From assembly GCA_016722505.1 (NCBI GenBank), contig JADKJH010000005.1, positions 186,001-250,000 on the forward strand: 64,000 nt of DNA, written 5' to 3'. The position numbers and the translations under genes were made by a program. Below the pieces are notes generated by a model that made no database searches, had not been told where the DNA came from, and was given only the letters and a program-made list of their open reading frames with translations. The stretch comes from Holophagaceae bacterium. Its GTDB lineage: Bacteria > Acidobacteriota > Holophagae > Holophagales > Holophagaceae. Positions 44,554-53,881 of the stretch are shown here, in pieces. The stretch's first letter is position 1; every line of letters begins with the position of its first letter.

Positions 44554-45582
44554 CTCCATGGCTTCGTACTCTTTCAGGAAGAAGTCGAGGCTCTTGGCCA
44601 GGGCCTCCTTCATGCTGACTTTGGGATCGAACCCGAAGGCGTCCTGCATCCGCTTGATGCTGGGTGTCCGCGTCAGCACATCCTGGTAGCCCTTGCCATA
44701 GAACGTCCCGCTGCTGGTTTCCACCAGTTCCGATAGCGGAATATTCCGCTTGATGCGCTCCGGGTGGACCCTCCACAACTCCAGCAGCATCTCCGCCACC
44801 TCGCGGACGCTGTGGTCGAGCTTGGGATTGCCGATGTTGAAGATATGGCCATCGGCCTTCCCTCCTTCATTTTTCAGCACCATCATCAGCCCGTCCATGG
44901 CGTCTTCCACGTCAATGAAGCAACGGCGCTGGGCGCCGCCGTCCACTAGCTGCAGCGGTTCGCCCTGGATCAGGTTCCACACGAATTGGGTCACCAGCCG
45001 CGAACTGCCTTCCTTCGCGGTGTTGAGGCTGTCCAGTTTGGGTCCCATCCAATTGAAAGGCCGGATCAGCGTGAATTTCAAACCATCCCGCTGGCCGTAG
45101 CCCCAGATCACGCGGTCCAGCAGCTGCTTGCTGGTGGAATAGATCCAGCGCTGCATGGGGATGGGGCCGGTCACTAGGGGAGAGGTCTCCTCGTCGAAAG
45201 CCGCGTCCGGGCACATGCCATAGACTTCCGAAGTGCTCGGGAACACCACGCGCTTTTTGTACTTCACGCATTGGCGCACGATTCGCAGATTCTCTTCGAA
45301 ATCCAACTCGAAAACCCGCAACGGATCCTGGACATAGATCTTCGGCGTAGCGATGGCGACCAGGGGCAGCACCACGTCGCACTTCTTCACGTGGTACTCG
45401 ATCCATTCTTTGGAGATGGTGATGTCGCCTTCCACGAAATGGAAGCGGTCATGGCCCAAATGTTCCGTGACCTTATGGGTGCCGAGATCCATCCCGTACA
45501 CCTCCCAATTGGTATCGCGCAAGATGCGCCCCACCAGGTGGGAACCGATGAATCCGTTGACGCCGAGGATGAGGACTTTCAC
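44533..45582 (-). CDS. ArnA-type UDP-glucuronate oxidative decarboxylase (dehydrogenase domain only)
   Basis: 349-aa short-chain dehydrogenase/epimerase aligning end to end with the C-terminal domain of E. coli ArnA: ILGVNGFIGSHL (NAD loop), HFVEGDITIS, IEYHVKKCDVVLPLVAIATP, DFEENLRIVRQCVKY, STSEVYGMC (S118, E119), Y148-x3-K152, RPFNWMGP and a late R in TRTPSIK that aligns with ArnA R619. These residues are the ones needed for oxidation and decarboxylation of UDP-GlcA to UDP-Ara4O. The N-terminal formyltransferase domain of ArnA is absent, and no ArnB/C/D gene is nearby. The start is GTG 45582 after GGAGC. Confidence 0.85.
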   Translation of the reverse strand: MKVLILGVNGFIGSHLVGRILRDTNWEVYGMDLGTHKVTEHLGHDRFHFVEGDITISKEWIEYHVKKCDVVLPLVAIATPKIYVQDPLRVFELDFEENLRIVRQCVKYKKRVVFPSTSEVYGMCPDAAFDEETSPLVTGPIPMQRWIYSTSKQLLDRVIWGYGQRDGLKFTLIRPFNWMGPKLDSLNTAKEGSSRLVTQFVWNLIQGEPLQLVDGGAQRRCFIDVEDAMDGLMMVLKNEGGKADGHIFNIGNPKLDHSVREVAEMLLELWRVHPERIKRNIPLSELVETSSGTFYGKGYQDVLTRTPSIKRMQDAFGFDPKVSMKEALAKSLDFFLKEYEAMEQVEEEG

Positions 45583-45665
45583 ATGTGCTCCAGAACAAAC
45601 CATTCAGTCTACCAGTGGATCGCGGCGGCCCAAATTCCTCAGAACGGCGAAACCGCCGGGGACAT

Positions 45666-46349
45666 TCAGATCCCCAGCGTCCGCCGCAATTCTTCCATCC
45701 GGCGGCGGCTGACGGGGATCCGCCCGCTCGACAGCACCAGATCATCGTCCGCGCTCAGCTCCCGGATGGCCTGGACCCGGACCAGCGCGTTGCGGTGAAC
45801 CCGGAAGAAGCCCTGGTCCTTCAAGCGTTCCTCCCAGAAGGCCAGTGTGCCGTCCACCGGTAGGCGGCCCTCCGCCACCCAGGCCACGCAATCACCCAAA
45901 TCCGCCACCAGCGCGTCCACCTCTTCGGGCTGCAACAGGCGGGTGCCGGACTTTCGGCGGACGGGGATGCGCCGCCACTCCCGCTGGAGCGGCTCGTCCT
46001 TGGGGCGGATCCTGGAGATGGCCTGCGCCACACCGACCCGCGAAATGGGCTTGAGTAGATAGTGGACCGCGCCGCCAGCGAAGGCCTCCACAGCGTGCTG
46101 CGGATGGGCCGTCACGAAAACCACCGCAGGTTTCGGTTCCGACAGGAGCTGCATCAGTTCCACACCTTTCATCCCTGGCATCTCGATGTCGAGGAACGCC
46201 GCGTCAGGCTTTAGTCCGGCAATAGCGGCAAGTCCAGCGCGGCCGTTTTCGGCCGTGGCCACCACTTCGATTCCCGGAAGCTCCGAGAGCAGGTCCGCCA
46301 GATGCTGGCGCGCCAAGGGCTCGTCCTCCACCACGACCACGCGTATCAA
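45666..46349 (-). CDS. LytTR-family response regulator
   Basis: Two-component regulator: receiver domain (VVVVEDEPLARQHL, phospho-acceptor Asp in FLDIEMPGMKG, VTAHPQHAVEAF, LLKPI) followed by a LytTR DNA-binding domain (FFRVHRNALVRVQAIREL, ISRRRMEELRR-like end). TTG 46349 is preferred as start: GGAGG lies just before it and its T overlaps the sensor-kinase stop as TTGA; GTG 46361 is the alternative. It is co-transcribed with the sensor gene upstream. Its targets are unknown. Confidence 0.88.
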   Translation of the reverse strand: MIRVVVVEDEPLARQHLADLLSELPGIEVVATAENGRAGLAAIAGLKPDAAFLDIEMPGMKGVELMQLLSEPKPAVVFVTAHPQHAVEAFAGGAVHYLLKPISRVGVAQAISRIRPKDEPLQREWRRIPVRRKSGTRLLQPEEVDALVADLGDCVAWVAEGRLPVDGTLAFWEERLKDQGFFRVHRNALVRVQAIRELSADDDLVLSSGRIPVSRRRMEELRRTLGI

Positions 46350-47389
46350 GGTTGCCTCCACCGGAAGCTTGCCACGGTGCGGGCATCTATTCGTTCCAGG
46401 CTCAAATCCTGGGGCTTCGAGAGGCGGCCCCGGAGCGTCGCCAGCGCCGTGCCGGTCCCCCGCTGGAAGCCGATGCCCGTGCCAGGATCGCTCACCTCCA
46501 CCACCAGGACTTTCCCCTCCTGCCTCGCCCCGATGCGGATCTCCCCGCCACCCTCCAATGGCGCGATGCCATGCTTCACAGCATTCTCCACGAGCACCTG
46601 CAGCGAAAGCGGCGGCACCGATGCGGATTCAAGTTCTTCGGGGATGTCCACGCGGACCCTCAGCCTTTCGCCCAGCCGCGCCTGCTCGATGCCCAGGTAG
46701 GCTTCGACGAATCCAAGCTCCTGCTTGAGCGGGATCGCCGCCGAATCCGAAACCTCGATCGCCTGCCGGAAGAGCTGGGCCAACCGCTCCGTAGTGGCCT
46801 GTGCCCCGCGCGGATCCGCTTCGATCTGCGCGTGGAGCGTGTTCAACGTGTTGAAGATGAAATGCGGCGCGAGCTTCGCGCGGAGCGCCTGCTCCCTGGC
46901 CAGCAGTTCCAGGTTTTCCAGCCGGGACTGATGTTCGCGGCCCACGATGCTTCCCAATATCATCACGGGGAAAAGCACGAGGAACAGCACCGAAACCGGC
47001 GCGTGGTGCCCCAGGATTTGGGAACCGGCCGCCAGGGCAACGCCAACAGGGACCGCGATCATCACGCTGCGGGCTTCCATCCGGGCCCGCCAGGCCTCAA
47101 ATTCACGGGGCGAGAAGGTAGCCAGTTTGGATCGGCGGATTTCCTTCAATCTGAGCAGGATGATGAAATAGCAAACAAACCCCGCGCACAGGAGCAATCC
47201 AATCATCCAAGGATGAGGCAACCCGCCCCGCGCCTCCATCCAACGGCTATCGAGAAGACCCTGCACAACGGCATAGGGGAGCACCAGGGTCAAGATCCAC
47301 CCTAGCCCACCATCAAGAGACCGGGTCATCCCAAGGGGGTGGAAAAGTTGCTGCAGCTTGAACGGGGGACTTGCGGGGACCTGCGACAT
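46346..47389 (-). CDS. LytS/YehU-type sensor histidine kinase
   Basis: 347 aa, with four predicted membrane helices in the first 160 residues and no separate periplasmic sensor domain. The His_kinase domain has the phosphorylation motif LAPHFIFNTLNTLHAQIEADP, the N-box VENAVKHGIAPL and the G-box DPGTGIG. ATG 47389 follows GGAGGAATTTC. It overlaps the LytTR regulator gene, so they form a pair. The ligand is not evident. Confidence 0.9.
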   Translation of the reverse strand: MSQVPASPPFKLQQLFHPLGMTRSLDGGLGWILTLVLPYAVVQGLLDSRWMEARGGLPHPWMIGLLLCAGFVCYFIILLRLKEIRRSKLATFSPREFEAWRARMEARSVMIAVPVGVALAAGSQILGHHAPVSVLFLVLFPVMILGSIVGREHQSRLENLELLAREQALRAKLAPHFIFNTLNTLHAQIEADPRGAQATTERLAQLFRQAIEVSDSAAIPLKQELGFVEAYLGIEQARLGERLRVRVDIPEELESASVPPLSLQVLVENAVKHGIAPLEGGGEIRIGARQEGKVLVVEVSDPGTGIGFQRGTGTALATLRGRLSKPQDLSLERIDARTVASFRWRQP

Positions 47390-47587
47390 GAAATTCCTCC
47401 AACACCAGAATCGCCCAATCGCTCAAGTCCGGTTCAGCCACCCCGTGATCGGCAATACGACGCCGTGAATGGCTTCACCGTGCCCTTGAACGGTCGCGCA
47501 GAGCAGCGCTTGCCCTGCCCGGTTCCCATTTCGGCCGCTCCGCCCCTCGCGGTTCGGCTTTCCCCGGTACTTCCTGCGACCCGAAGT

Positions 47588-48642
47588 TCAAACCCGGCAG
47601 ACCACTTTCCCGAAGCCCTGCCCCGCCTCCAGGTGCCGCTGCGCCTCGGGGTAATCAGCGAGATTGAACACCCGGTCGATGACGGGCCGGAAGGGCGGGT
47701 TGGTGGGATTGCGCTGGATATGCCCCAGCAGGGTCCACAGGTGTTCGCGGCGGCCCATGTAGGATCCGAGGAAGGTGAGTTGCCGGGCGAAAAGGGAGCG
47801 GAGGTCCAGCGTGATTTCGCGGCCCGTGGTGGCGCCGCAGGTGACGATGCGGCCCCCACGCGCGACGGAGGCGACGCTGGTCGCCCAGCTCGCGGCCCCC
47901 GTGTGTTCAAAAACCAGGTCCACTCCGCGCTTCTGGGTCAGCTCCTTCACTTTTATCGCCACATCCTGGATGTCGCGGACGATGACATGCTCGGCGCCCA
48001 GTTCCCAGCACTTCACGGCTTTCATCTGATTGCCCACCACGGCGATGGCATGGCCACCAAGGAATTTCACCAATTGGATGGCCGCACTGCCTACGCCGCT
48101 GCTACCACCCCAAATCAAGACCGTTTCGCCCGGTTTCAGGTTGGCTTTATGCACAAGCATTTCCCAAGCAGTGAGGAAGACCAGCGGAAACGCCGCCGCC
48201 TGCTCAAAGTCCCAGTTTCCCGGGATGGGCAGCAGGTTGGCCGCAGGCACCATCACCTGGGTGGCTGCGGTGCCATCACAGGCATGGCCCATAACCTTAT
48301 AGTCGCGGCAAAGCATATCGTCGCCCCGCAGGCAGGCCGCGCAGACGCCGCAGCTGAGCCCCGGCGCGATCATTGCGCTGCCATTCAGTTCCACGCCTGG
48401 CGGCAAAATCGTGCCTTCCCCCACGGCCTCCACGAGGCCTGCGCCATCGCACCGGGGGTGAGCGGCAGCGGCAAGGGATACCCTTTCAGCCCCACCGTGG
48501 TCCACAGATCCAGATGGTTGAGCGCCATAGCCTTTAGTTGAAGCCTCACCCAGCCTGGCTTTGGGTCCTGCGGTTCGAAACCTTCCCGAACCACAGAACC
48601 GGCGGGGCCATGCTCATTCACGCGGAAACGGTAGGCGTTCAT
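47588..48642 (-). CDS. Zinc-type medium-chain alcohol dehydrogenase, broken by a 1-nt shift
   Basis: MDR-family NAD(P)-dependent oxidoreductase of about 350 aa. The N-terminal piece has LKAMALNHLDLWTTVGLKGYPLPLPLTP. After the shift at G5 48454-48458 (one more base restores the frame) the rest shows CDGAGLVEAVG, the structural-zinc Cys set (GLSCGVCAACLRGDDMLC), the Rossmann loop IWGGSSGVGSAAIQLVKFLG, and CGATTG. The product could be an alcohol dehydrogenase or quinone/enoyl reductase; substrate unknown. Confidence 0.85.
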
Positions 48643-48773
48643 GGGGGCTCCATGGGCTGTGGGTGTAACCGGAAGGTTTGGGATTTAGATGCTTATGGTT
48701 TCGAACCCTGGGTTTTATGCGCTCTATGCGCTCTATGTGATTGACAACCGGAAATCATCAATGGCAATTCAAA

Positions 48774-49787
48774 TTACTCTGATTTCAAGGATCTCTTCAT
48801 GAGCCGTCCCACGGCTTCCTTTGGATTGGCACCGTCCAGCAACCGGGCTACTTCCTCGGCGATGGGTAATTCCACGCCCCATTGCAGGGCCAGGGCCAGC
48901 GCGGCTTTGGTGGTGCTGGCACCCTCCATGACTTGGCCGCCCATCAGGTCCTGGGCTTCGGCCATGCTTTTGCCCTCGGCGAGATAGGCGCCCAACCTTC
49001 GGTTGCGGCTTTGAGGCCCGGTGGCGGTAAGCAGCAGATCGCCCATGCCCGCCAGCCCCATGACTGTGTCCGGCTCCCCCCCCATGGCCGCGACGAGCCG
49101 TGAGATTTCAGCCAGCCCCCGGGTGATGAGCGCTGCTCTCGCATTGTGTCCAAGGCCCAGGTTTTCCACCAAACCCGCCGCGATGGCGAGGACATTTTTC
49201 AACGCTCCGCAAAGTTCCACGCCCACTACATCGCGGCTTAAATAAATGCGCAAATGTTCTGTGGCCAGATCGTGCTGGAGGGCCACGGCCCGCGCGGCAG
49301 AGACACCTGGAGGAAGTGCCAAGACCATGGCGGAAGGTAGGTTTTTGGCCACCTCGTCTGCGAAGGTTGGACCCGAAAGCACACCCACGGGAATCCCCAG
49401 TAGCGGCTCCAGCGCTTCGGAAAGGCGCTGGTGGCTGTCTGCCAGAATGCCCTTGCTGGTGTGCAACAGGACATCCGGCGCCTGGGATGTCCAGCTTGGC
49501 GCCTGGGTTCGAAGCGCTGCCCAGGCTCCGGGGCTCGCCTGGGTGGCGATGCTAGAGATCCACAACCCGGCCGAGAAGGCTTCGGCAGGGTCAGACATGG
49601 GGTAGAGGTTGGGCGGCAGCTCAGCCCCATTCAAGCGGGGGTGGCGCCGCGTGGTGGCCAATTCCTTCATTTTCGAAGGCGTGTGTCCCCATAACGCCAC
49701 ATGATGCCCGGCCTTGGCCCAGGCGATGGCTAGGGCCGTGCCCCAGACGCCGGCGCCGAATATCGCGATATCAGGGCGGCTAGGCAT
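48774..49787 (-). CDS. gpsA: Glycerol-3-phosphate dehydrogenase [NAD(P)+]
   Basis: Makes sn-glycerol 3-phosphate from dihydroxyacetone phosphate for phospholipid synthesis, 337 aa. The NAD-binding loop is IAIFGAGVWGTALAIAWAKAG, followed by GVLSGPTFADEVA, the catalytic-Lys segment GVELCGALKNVLAIAAGLVENLGLGHNARAAL, and GLAGMGDLLLT. ATG 49787 is used because it begins the conserved fold and overlaps the plsY stop by 8 nt; the frame is open 30 codons further upstream. It works directly with PlsY, which consumes its product. Confidence 0.94.
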   Translation of the reverse strand: MPSRPDIAIFGAGVWGTALAIAWAKAGHHVALWGHTPSKMKELATTRRHPRLNGAELPPNLYPMSDPAEAFSAGLWISSIATQASPGAWAALRTQAPSWTSQAPDVLLHTSKGILADSHQRLSEALEPLLGIPVGVLSGPTFADEVAKNLPSAMVLALPPGVSAARAVALQHDLATEHLRIYLSRDVVGVELCGALKNVLAIAAGLVENLGLGHNARAALITRGLAEISRLVAAMGGEPDTVMGLAGMGDLLLTATGPQSRNRRLGAYLAEGKSMAEAQDLMGGQVMEGASTTKAALALALQWGVELPIAEEVARLLDGANPKEAVGRLMKRSLKSE

Positions 49788-50460
49788 TTGGCTTATCTTC
49801 TGGCGACGTGCCCCAGAGTTTGGATTCAGTGCCCATTTGCAGCCGGCAGATGTTCTCGTGATGCTTCGCGATGACAAGGACCGCTACGCAAGTCCAGGCC
49901 AACAGGTAGGGGAAATGTTCCCCCAAGGCGCGGAAGCCGCCATACGGGCCGCTCAGCGCCAGCAGGAAGACCTCCAAAGGCAACATCAACGCTGCGAGAA
50001 TGCTGCCGAGGCTCACATGCCGGGTGAGCCAAAGGGCTGCCACGAAGAAAGCCAAAGGCAGGGCACCCAGGCGCCATTGCACCGCCAGGATGATGCCGAG
50101 GGCTGTCGCTACGCCCTTGCCACCCTTGAAGCGCAGCCAAGGGGAAAATGCGTGGCCCGATACCGCTGCGAAACCGACCCAGGGCAGGAAGGCTTCCTCG
50201 ATTCCCGCACGGCGGGCCAGAATCACCGGAACGATTCCTTTTGCCACGTCCAGCAGAAGCACGATGATGCCGGCTCCCTTCCCGGCCACCCGGCTGACAT
50301 TCGTCGCCCCTATGTTGCCGCTGCCCTTGGATCGGACATCGCCTTGCCCGAGCAACTTCACCACGATCAAACCGAAAGGGACGCTGCCGCACAAAAAAGC
50401 GCCTAAGCACCAGAGCACTAGCCTGGTGGGCGCAAGCTGAAACAGTTGGGCAGATTCCAT
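49780..50460 (-). CDS. plsY: Glycerol-3-phosphate acyltransferase PlsY
   Basis: Integral membrane acyltransferase using acyl-phosphate to acylate glycerol 3-phosphate at sn-1. The 226 aa contain the three PlsY motifs: GSGNIGATNVSR, GHAFSPWLRFKGGKGVAT, and the HHENICR end motif. About six hydrophobic helices. It overlaps gpsA and follows cinA by 4 bp, forming a cinA-plsY-gpsA operon that links precursor and acyltransferase steps. Confidence 0.94.
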   Translation of the reverse strand: MESAQLFQLAPTRLVLWCLGAFLCGSVPFGLIVVKLLGQGDVRSKGSGNIGATNVSRVAGKGAGIIVLLLDVAKGIVPVILARRAGIEEAFLPWVGFAAVSGHAFSPWLRFKGGKGVATALGIILAVQWRLGALPLAFFVAALWLTRHVSLGSILAALMLPLEVFLLALSGPYGGFRALGEHFPYLLAWTCVAVLVIAKHHENICRLQMGTESKLWGTSPEDKPNA

Positions 50461-50464
50461 CGAA

Positions 50465-51700
50465 TCACATTAGCAGAGGCGAGGTCTGCATCGCCCGCCT
50501 GAGCAGATCCAGCGCCCAGGCGGCGCTTCGTAGTTGGATATCCACGCGGTCCCCGGGAACAATCAGCGTGCGGACTTCCTCAGCCCTGGGTCCCACCACG
50601 GCGAGGGCGCATTCACCCAGGTTGCGCTCTATTCCACCGGCATCCAACGTTGGTCCCGCATTGCCGGTGATGGCAAGTCCCCAGGTTGTGCCCAATCTCC
50701 CACGGATGCCCTTCGCGAGGGCCAAGGTCGTGGATTCACCAATGGTTCCATGCTCCTGGATGAAGGCCGGGTCAAGACCTGCCAAAGCGATTTTGGCGGT
50801 TGCGCTGTAGGCCACCGCGCCACCCAGAAATACCCTGCTGGCACCAGGGATGGCCGTAAGCCGTGAAGCCACCAGCCCTCCGCTCATGCTTTCGGCCACC
50901 GCCAGGGTTTCGTTGCGTGATTCCAGCGTGTCCAGAATTGTACTTTCCAGATCGCCGCTGCCCACGCAAACAAGGTCGCCACCCAGCTCCAAGGCCAGTT
51001 CCTCGCGCGCCACATCCAATGCGCCGGAATCAACGCTGCGGACAATGAACTCGACCTGGGCAAGGCCAGCGAGAATCGTCCAGTCGAGATGCGGATGGCG
51101 ATGCCGGATGCCTTCGGTGCGCTGATCCAGCGTGCTCTCAGGCACGCCGCAAACAACCATGCGAAGTGTATGCATCGCCAATCCAGCCATAGGTTTCAGA
51201 TGTGGTTCCACGTGGTCCAGCCACATGCGCTTCATTTCCCTGGGCACGCCCGGCAGCATAAAAATAATTTTGCCGCCGCGCTCCCAGACGACACCAGGCG
51301 CGGTCCCCAATGGATTGGCCAGGGGCCTCGACCCCTCCGGGAAAAGCACCTGCTTGAAATTCGCGGGAGGAGGAACACGCTGTCTCTGCGCGTACCAAGC
51401 CACGAGATCCTCATGGCTCTGGGCGTCTTCAATCAGTTCCACACCAAAGGTGTCCGCCCACACCTCCTTGGTGAAGTCGTCAAAAGTAGGGCCGAGACCC
51501 CCGGTGCAGATAATCACGTCGCTGCGCCAGAAGGCCTCCTGGCAGAGTTCTGCGAGATCTTCCCGATGGTCTCCGATGGCCGTTTTGCGATGGAGTCCCA
51601 GCCCCAACCCTGCCAAGCGTTCGGCGATCCACACAGAATTGGTGTCCAGCCGCTTGGTGGTAAGCAACTCTGAGCCAATGGCGATGCATTCGATACGCAT
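50465..51700 (-). CDS. cinA: CinA-like protein, nicotinamide-nucleotide amidohydrolase
   Basis: 411-aa two-domain protein: an N-terminal MoaB/CinA ADP-ribose pyrophosphatase-like domain (GSELLTTKRLDTNSVWIAERLAGLG, ICTGGLGPTFDD, LPGVPREMKRMW) and a C-terminal PncC amidase domain (AVAESMSGGLVASRLTAIPGASRVFLGGAVAYS, ITGNAGP). It recycles damaged or by-product pyridine nucleotides. ATG 51700 follows GGAGCG. First gene of the lipid-precursor operon. Confidence 0.93.
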   Translation of the reverse strand: MRIECIAIGSELLTTKRLDTNSVWIAERLAGLGLGLHRKTAIGDHREDLAELCQEAFWRSDVIICTGGLGPTFDDFTKEVWADTFGVELIEDAQSHEDLVAWYAQRQRVPPPANFKQVLFPEGSRPLANPLGTAPGVVWERGGKIIFMLPGVPREMKRMWLDHVEPHLKPMAGLAMHTLRMVVCGVPESTLDQRTEGIRHRHPHLDWTILAGLAQVEFIVRSVDSGALDVAREELALELGGDLVCVGSGDLESTILDTLESRNETLAVAESMSGGLVASRLTAIPGASRVFLGGAVAYSATAKIALAGLDPAFIQEHGTIGESTTLALAKGIRGRLGTTWGLAITGNAGPTLDAGGIERNLGECALAVVGPRAEEVRTLIVPGDRVDIQLRSAAWALDLLRRAMQTSPLLM

Positions 51701-51770
51701 AGGCGCTCCGTGTGGATTGGCGATGAAGAAACTGGATTAAGGCATCGCGGCGAAGTAGTAACTTTGATAC

Positions 51771-52049
51771 ATGATCATCCCCGATATTGACGACTTGGTG
51801 CTGGAGCATGACGACGATACGGCCCTGGAAGAGGTCGGGCGGCGGGTCCTGAGCCGTGGCCCCTGGACCACCGTGGCCTTTCTCGTCAATACCCGCAACG
51901 GTCCCGAGACCCCCTGGGAAGGCCCTTTCCTCTGGTTGCACCGTTACCAGAAAGTGGCGCAAGGCTACAAACTTGTGAGCCGGTTCCACACTACAGACAA
52001 AGGCCAGCTGGATGCGCTTTCGGAGGCGATGCGGGAGTGGGAGCTTTGA
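51771..52049 (+). CDS. Small conserved-looking hypothetical protein
   Basis: 92 aa, acidic N-terminus (MIIPDIDDLVLEHDDDTALEEVGRRVLSRG), then a region reading WTTVAFLVNTR, WEGPFLWLHRYQK, YKLVSRFHTTDKGQLDALSEAM. No signal peptide or membrane span. Compact, with mixed alpha-beta character; not recognised. It is divergent from cinA and followed by a hairpin terminator. No clear Shine-Dalgarno is visible, but codon quality and isolation between terminators support a real gene. Confidence 0.65.
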   Translation: MIIPDIDDLVLEHDDDTALEEVGRRVLSRGPWTTVAFLVNTRNGPETPWEGPFLWLHRYQKVAQGYKLVSRFHTTDKGQLDALSEAMREWEL

Positions 52050-52063
52050 GCTATCAGCTCAAA
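52045..52063. terminator. Hairpin between two convergent small genes
   Basis: TTTGAGCT-ATC-AGCTCAAA: a perfect 8-bp stem overlapping the stop of the upstream plus-strand gene. The AAA/TTT ends give a weak T-run in both directions. Confidence 0.55.
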
Positions 52064-52079
52064 CCTCATAGCCTACCGA

Positions 52080-52241
52080 TCATCCAAAATATTCCCGATC
52101 GATCCAGCGTGCGGCCCAAAGGCCAAATCCGCTGGCCACCATGGAAAGCACCACGGCCGTAGTGATTCCAACAAACGCCCCAAGCCACCACCCGATCCAG
52201 CCAGTGATCGTCATGAGCAAAAGGCTGATCATTCCTTTCAT
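52080..52241 (-). CDS. Small two-helix membrane protein
   Basis: 53 aa in one frame with ATG 52241 behind GGTGA. Two hydrophobic helices: ISLLLMTITGWIGWWLGAFVG and TAVVLSMVASGFGLWAARW, joined by a short turn, with a charged end (IDREYFG). The layout (GWWLGAFVG then VLSMV-x-SGFG) looks like a recurring small membrane-protein family of unknown function. It is easy to miss because of its length. It sits 70 bp upstream of the pyk 3' end. Confidence 0.7.
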   Translation of the reverse strand: MKGMISLLLMTITGWIGWWLGAFVGITTAVVLSMVASGFGLWAARWIDREYFG

Positions 52242-52311
52242 GATTCACCAGGGCATGAAGCGAGAGCCTTGGGCATTAAATCGGCGCGATCAGGGTTAAG
52301 GTGCCGCAATC

Positions 52312-53734
52312 TCAAAACGACATCACCTTCATCGTGTTCGTGCTGCCGCTCTTCCATAAGGGCAGCCCCATGGTCATCACGATTTGATCTCCGGGATTCA
52401 GTTCGTGGTGGGCTAGAAGGAGTTCACGAAGGGCTTCCACCATTTCATCGGAACTTTCCACCCGGGGAATGATGAGGGCCTTCACGCCCCGCAACAGGCC
52501 CATGCGCCGGGCACTTGCGATATCCGTGGTGGCGCCCAGCACGGATATCTTGCCAGCCAGGCGCGAAACCATGCGGGCGCTGCCACCGCCTTCAGTGAAG
52601 GCCACGATCCAGCGAGCTTGAATTTCTTCAGCCGTGCGGCAGGCGGAAAAGGCCACGGAAATATCAGCCCGACCATGGATTTTCGTGGCCAGTTCCCGCT
52701 GGATGGAATCGGTCCCGCGCTGCTGCTGGGAATCCGCTTCCATGGCGATGCGCACCAGCCATTGCACCGCTTCCACCGGGTACTGTCCTGTGGCGCTCTC
52801 GGCGCTGAGCATGACGGCATCGGTGCCATCCCAGATGGCATTGGCCACGTCGCTGGCCTCGGCTCTTGTGGGCTGAGGATTCACGATCATAGACTCGAGC
52901 ATTTGCGTCGCAGTGATGACCGGCTTCAGCGCCCTTCGCGCGGCGCGGATGATGCGCTTTTGCAGCCCCGGCACGCGCTCCACGCCTAATTCGACCCCGA
53001 GGTCTCCCCGGGCCACCATCACCCCCCAGGAGACTTCGAGAATTTCCTCGAGATGGGCCAGGGCCAGGGGGTGCTCGATCTTGGCGATGATGGGTTGCGA
53101 GCCGCCTTGCTGCTCAATGCGCGCCTGCAGCAGCCGCACATCTTCTGCCCCCCGCACGAAACTCTGCGCGAACAGATCCACGTCGTGGGCCACACCCCAT
53201 TTGATATCGGCGAGATCTTTTTCCGTCAAGGGATCCATCGCCACATCGAGGCCCACGGGATGGACGCCTTTCCGCGCTTTCAGCAGGCCCCCCACCACCA
53301 CCCGCGCCACCACAACCACCCCATTGGATTTGGTGACTTCCAGCTTCAACGCGCCATCATCCAACAGCCAGACCTGGCCCGGCCTGGCCGCAGCAAAAAG
53401 TTCTGGATGAGGCAATGGCGCGGCCCACGCAAAGCCGGTGGGCGCGGGCGTTTCCGGGGGAATGCAACACTCCCGTGCTGCCTACCTCCAACTGCACCGG
53501 TTCATCCAGCAACCCGATGCGCCACTTGGGTCCTTGAAGATCCAAAAATATCGGGATGTGACGTCCCAGTTCCAAGCTGACAGCCCGGACCTCGGAGAGC
53601 ACTTTTGCCCTGGATTCTGGGTCGCCATGGCTGGCGTTGAGGCGCACCGCGTCCGCCTCCAATAATATTTCCCGCAGCTTGGAAGAATCCTGAAGCGCCG
53701 GTCCCATGGTTATGACGATCTTGGTTTTGCGCAC
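52312..53734 (-). CDS. pyk: Pyruvate kinase, broken by a 1-nt shift
   Basis: Glycolytic enzyme converting phosphoenolpyruvate and ADP to pyruvate and ATP. The start is GTG 53734 (RKTKIVITMGPALQD; substrate-loop Arg/Asn in AVRLNASHG). The frame changes near 53466-53467, where removing one T of the coding strand gives STGVCIPPETPAPTGFAWAAPLPHPEL. Downstream are LLDDG, QSFVRGAEDV, AKIEHPLALAHLEEIL, VARGDLGVELG (metal Glu/Asp), KPVITATQMLESMI and DVANAIWDGTDAVMLSAESATGQYPVEAV. About 474 aa, a normal length. A real disruption of pyk is unlikely, so a sequence error is suspected. Confidence 0.9.
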
Positions 53735-53881
53735 GTAGTTGGCCTTTCAATCCACAAGTATTCCACAGTGTTTTCCACACCGTGGGCCCCGAAACCTGCC
53801 TGCCGGTTAAAAAAAATGGGCTATGCACCACCCTGAGTGCAATGCTACAACCTTGAACTCTTCTGATTGTGGAGTACTGGA

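Noticed and set aside
40553..45582. Complete polymyxin-resistance (arn) operon
   Set aside because: Only the decarboxylase domain, transferase-like and flippase-like genes are present; the defining arnB, arnC and arnD genes are absent from the window.
48719..48736. Two 9-bp GCGCTCTAT repeats upstream of the alcohol dehydrogenase gene
   Set aside because: Too short and isolated to mean anything beyond chance or simple slippage.
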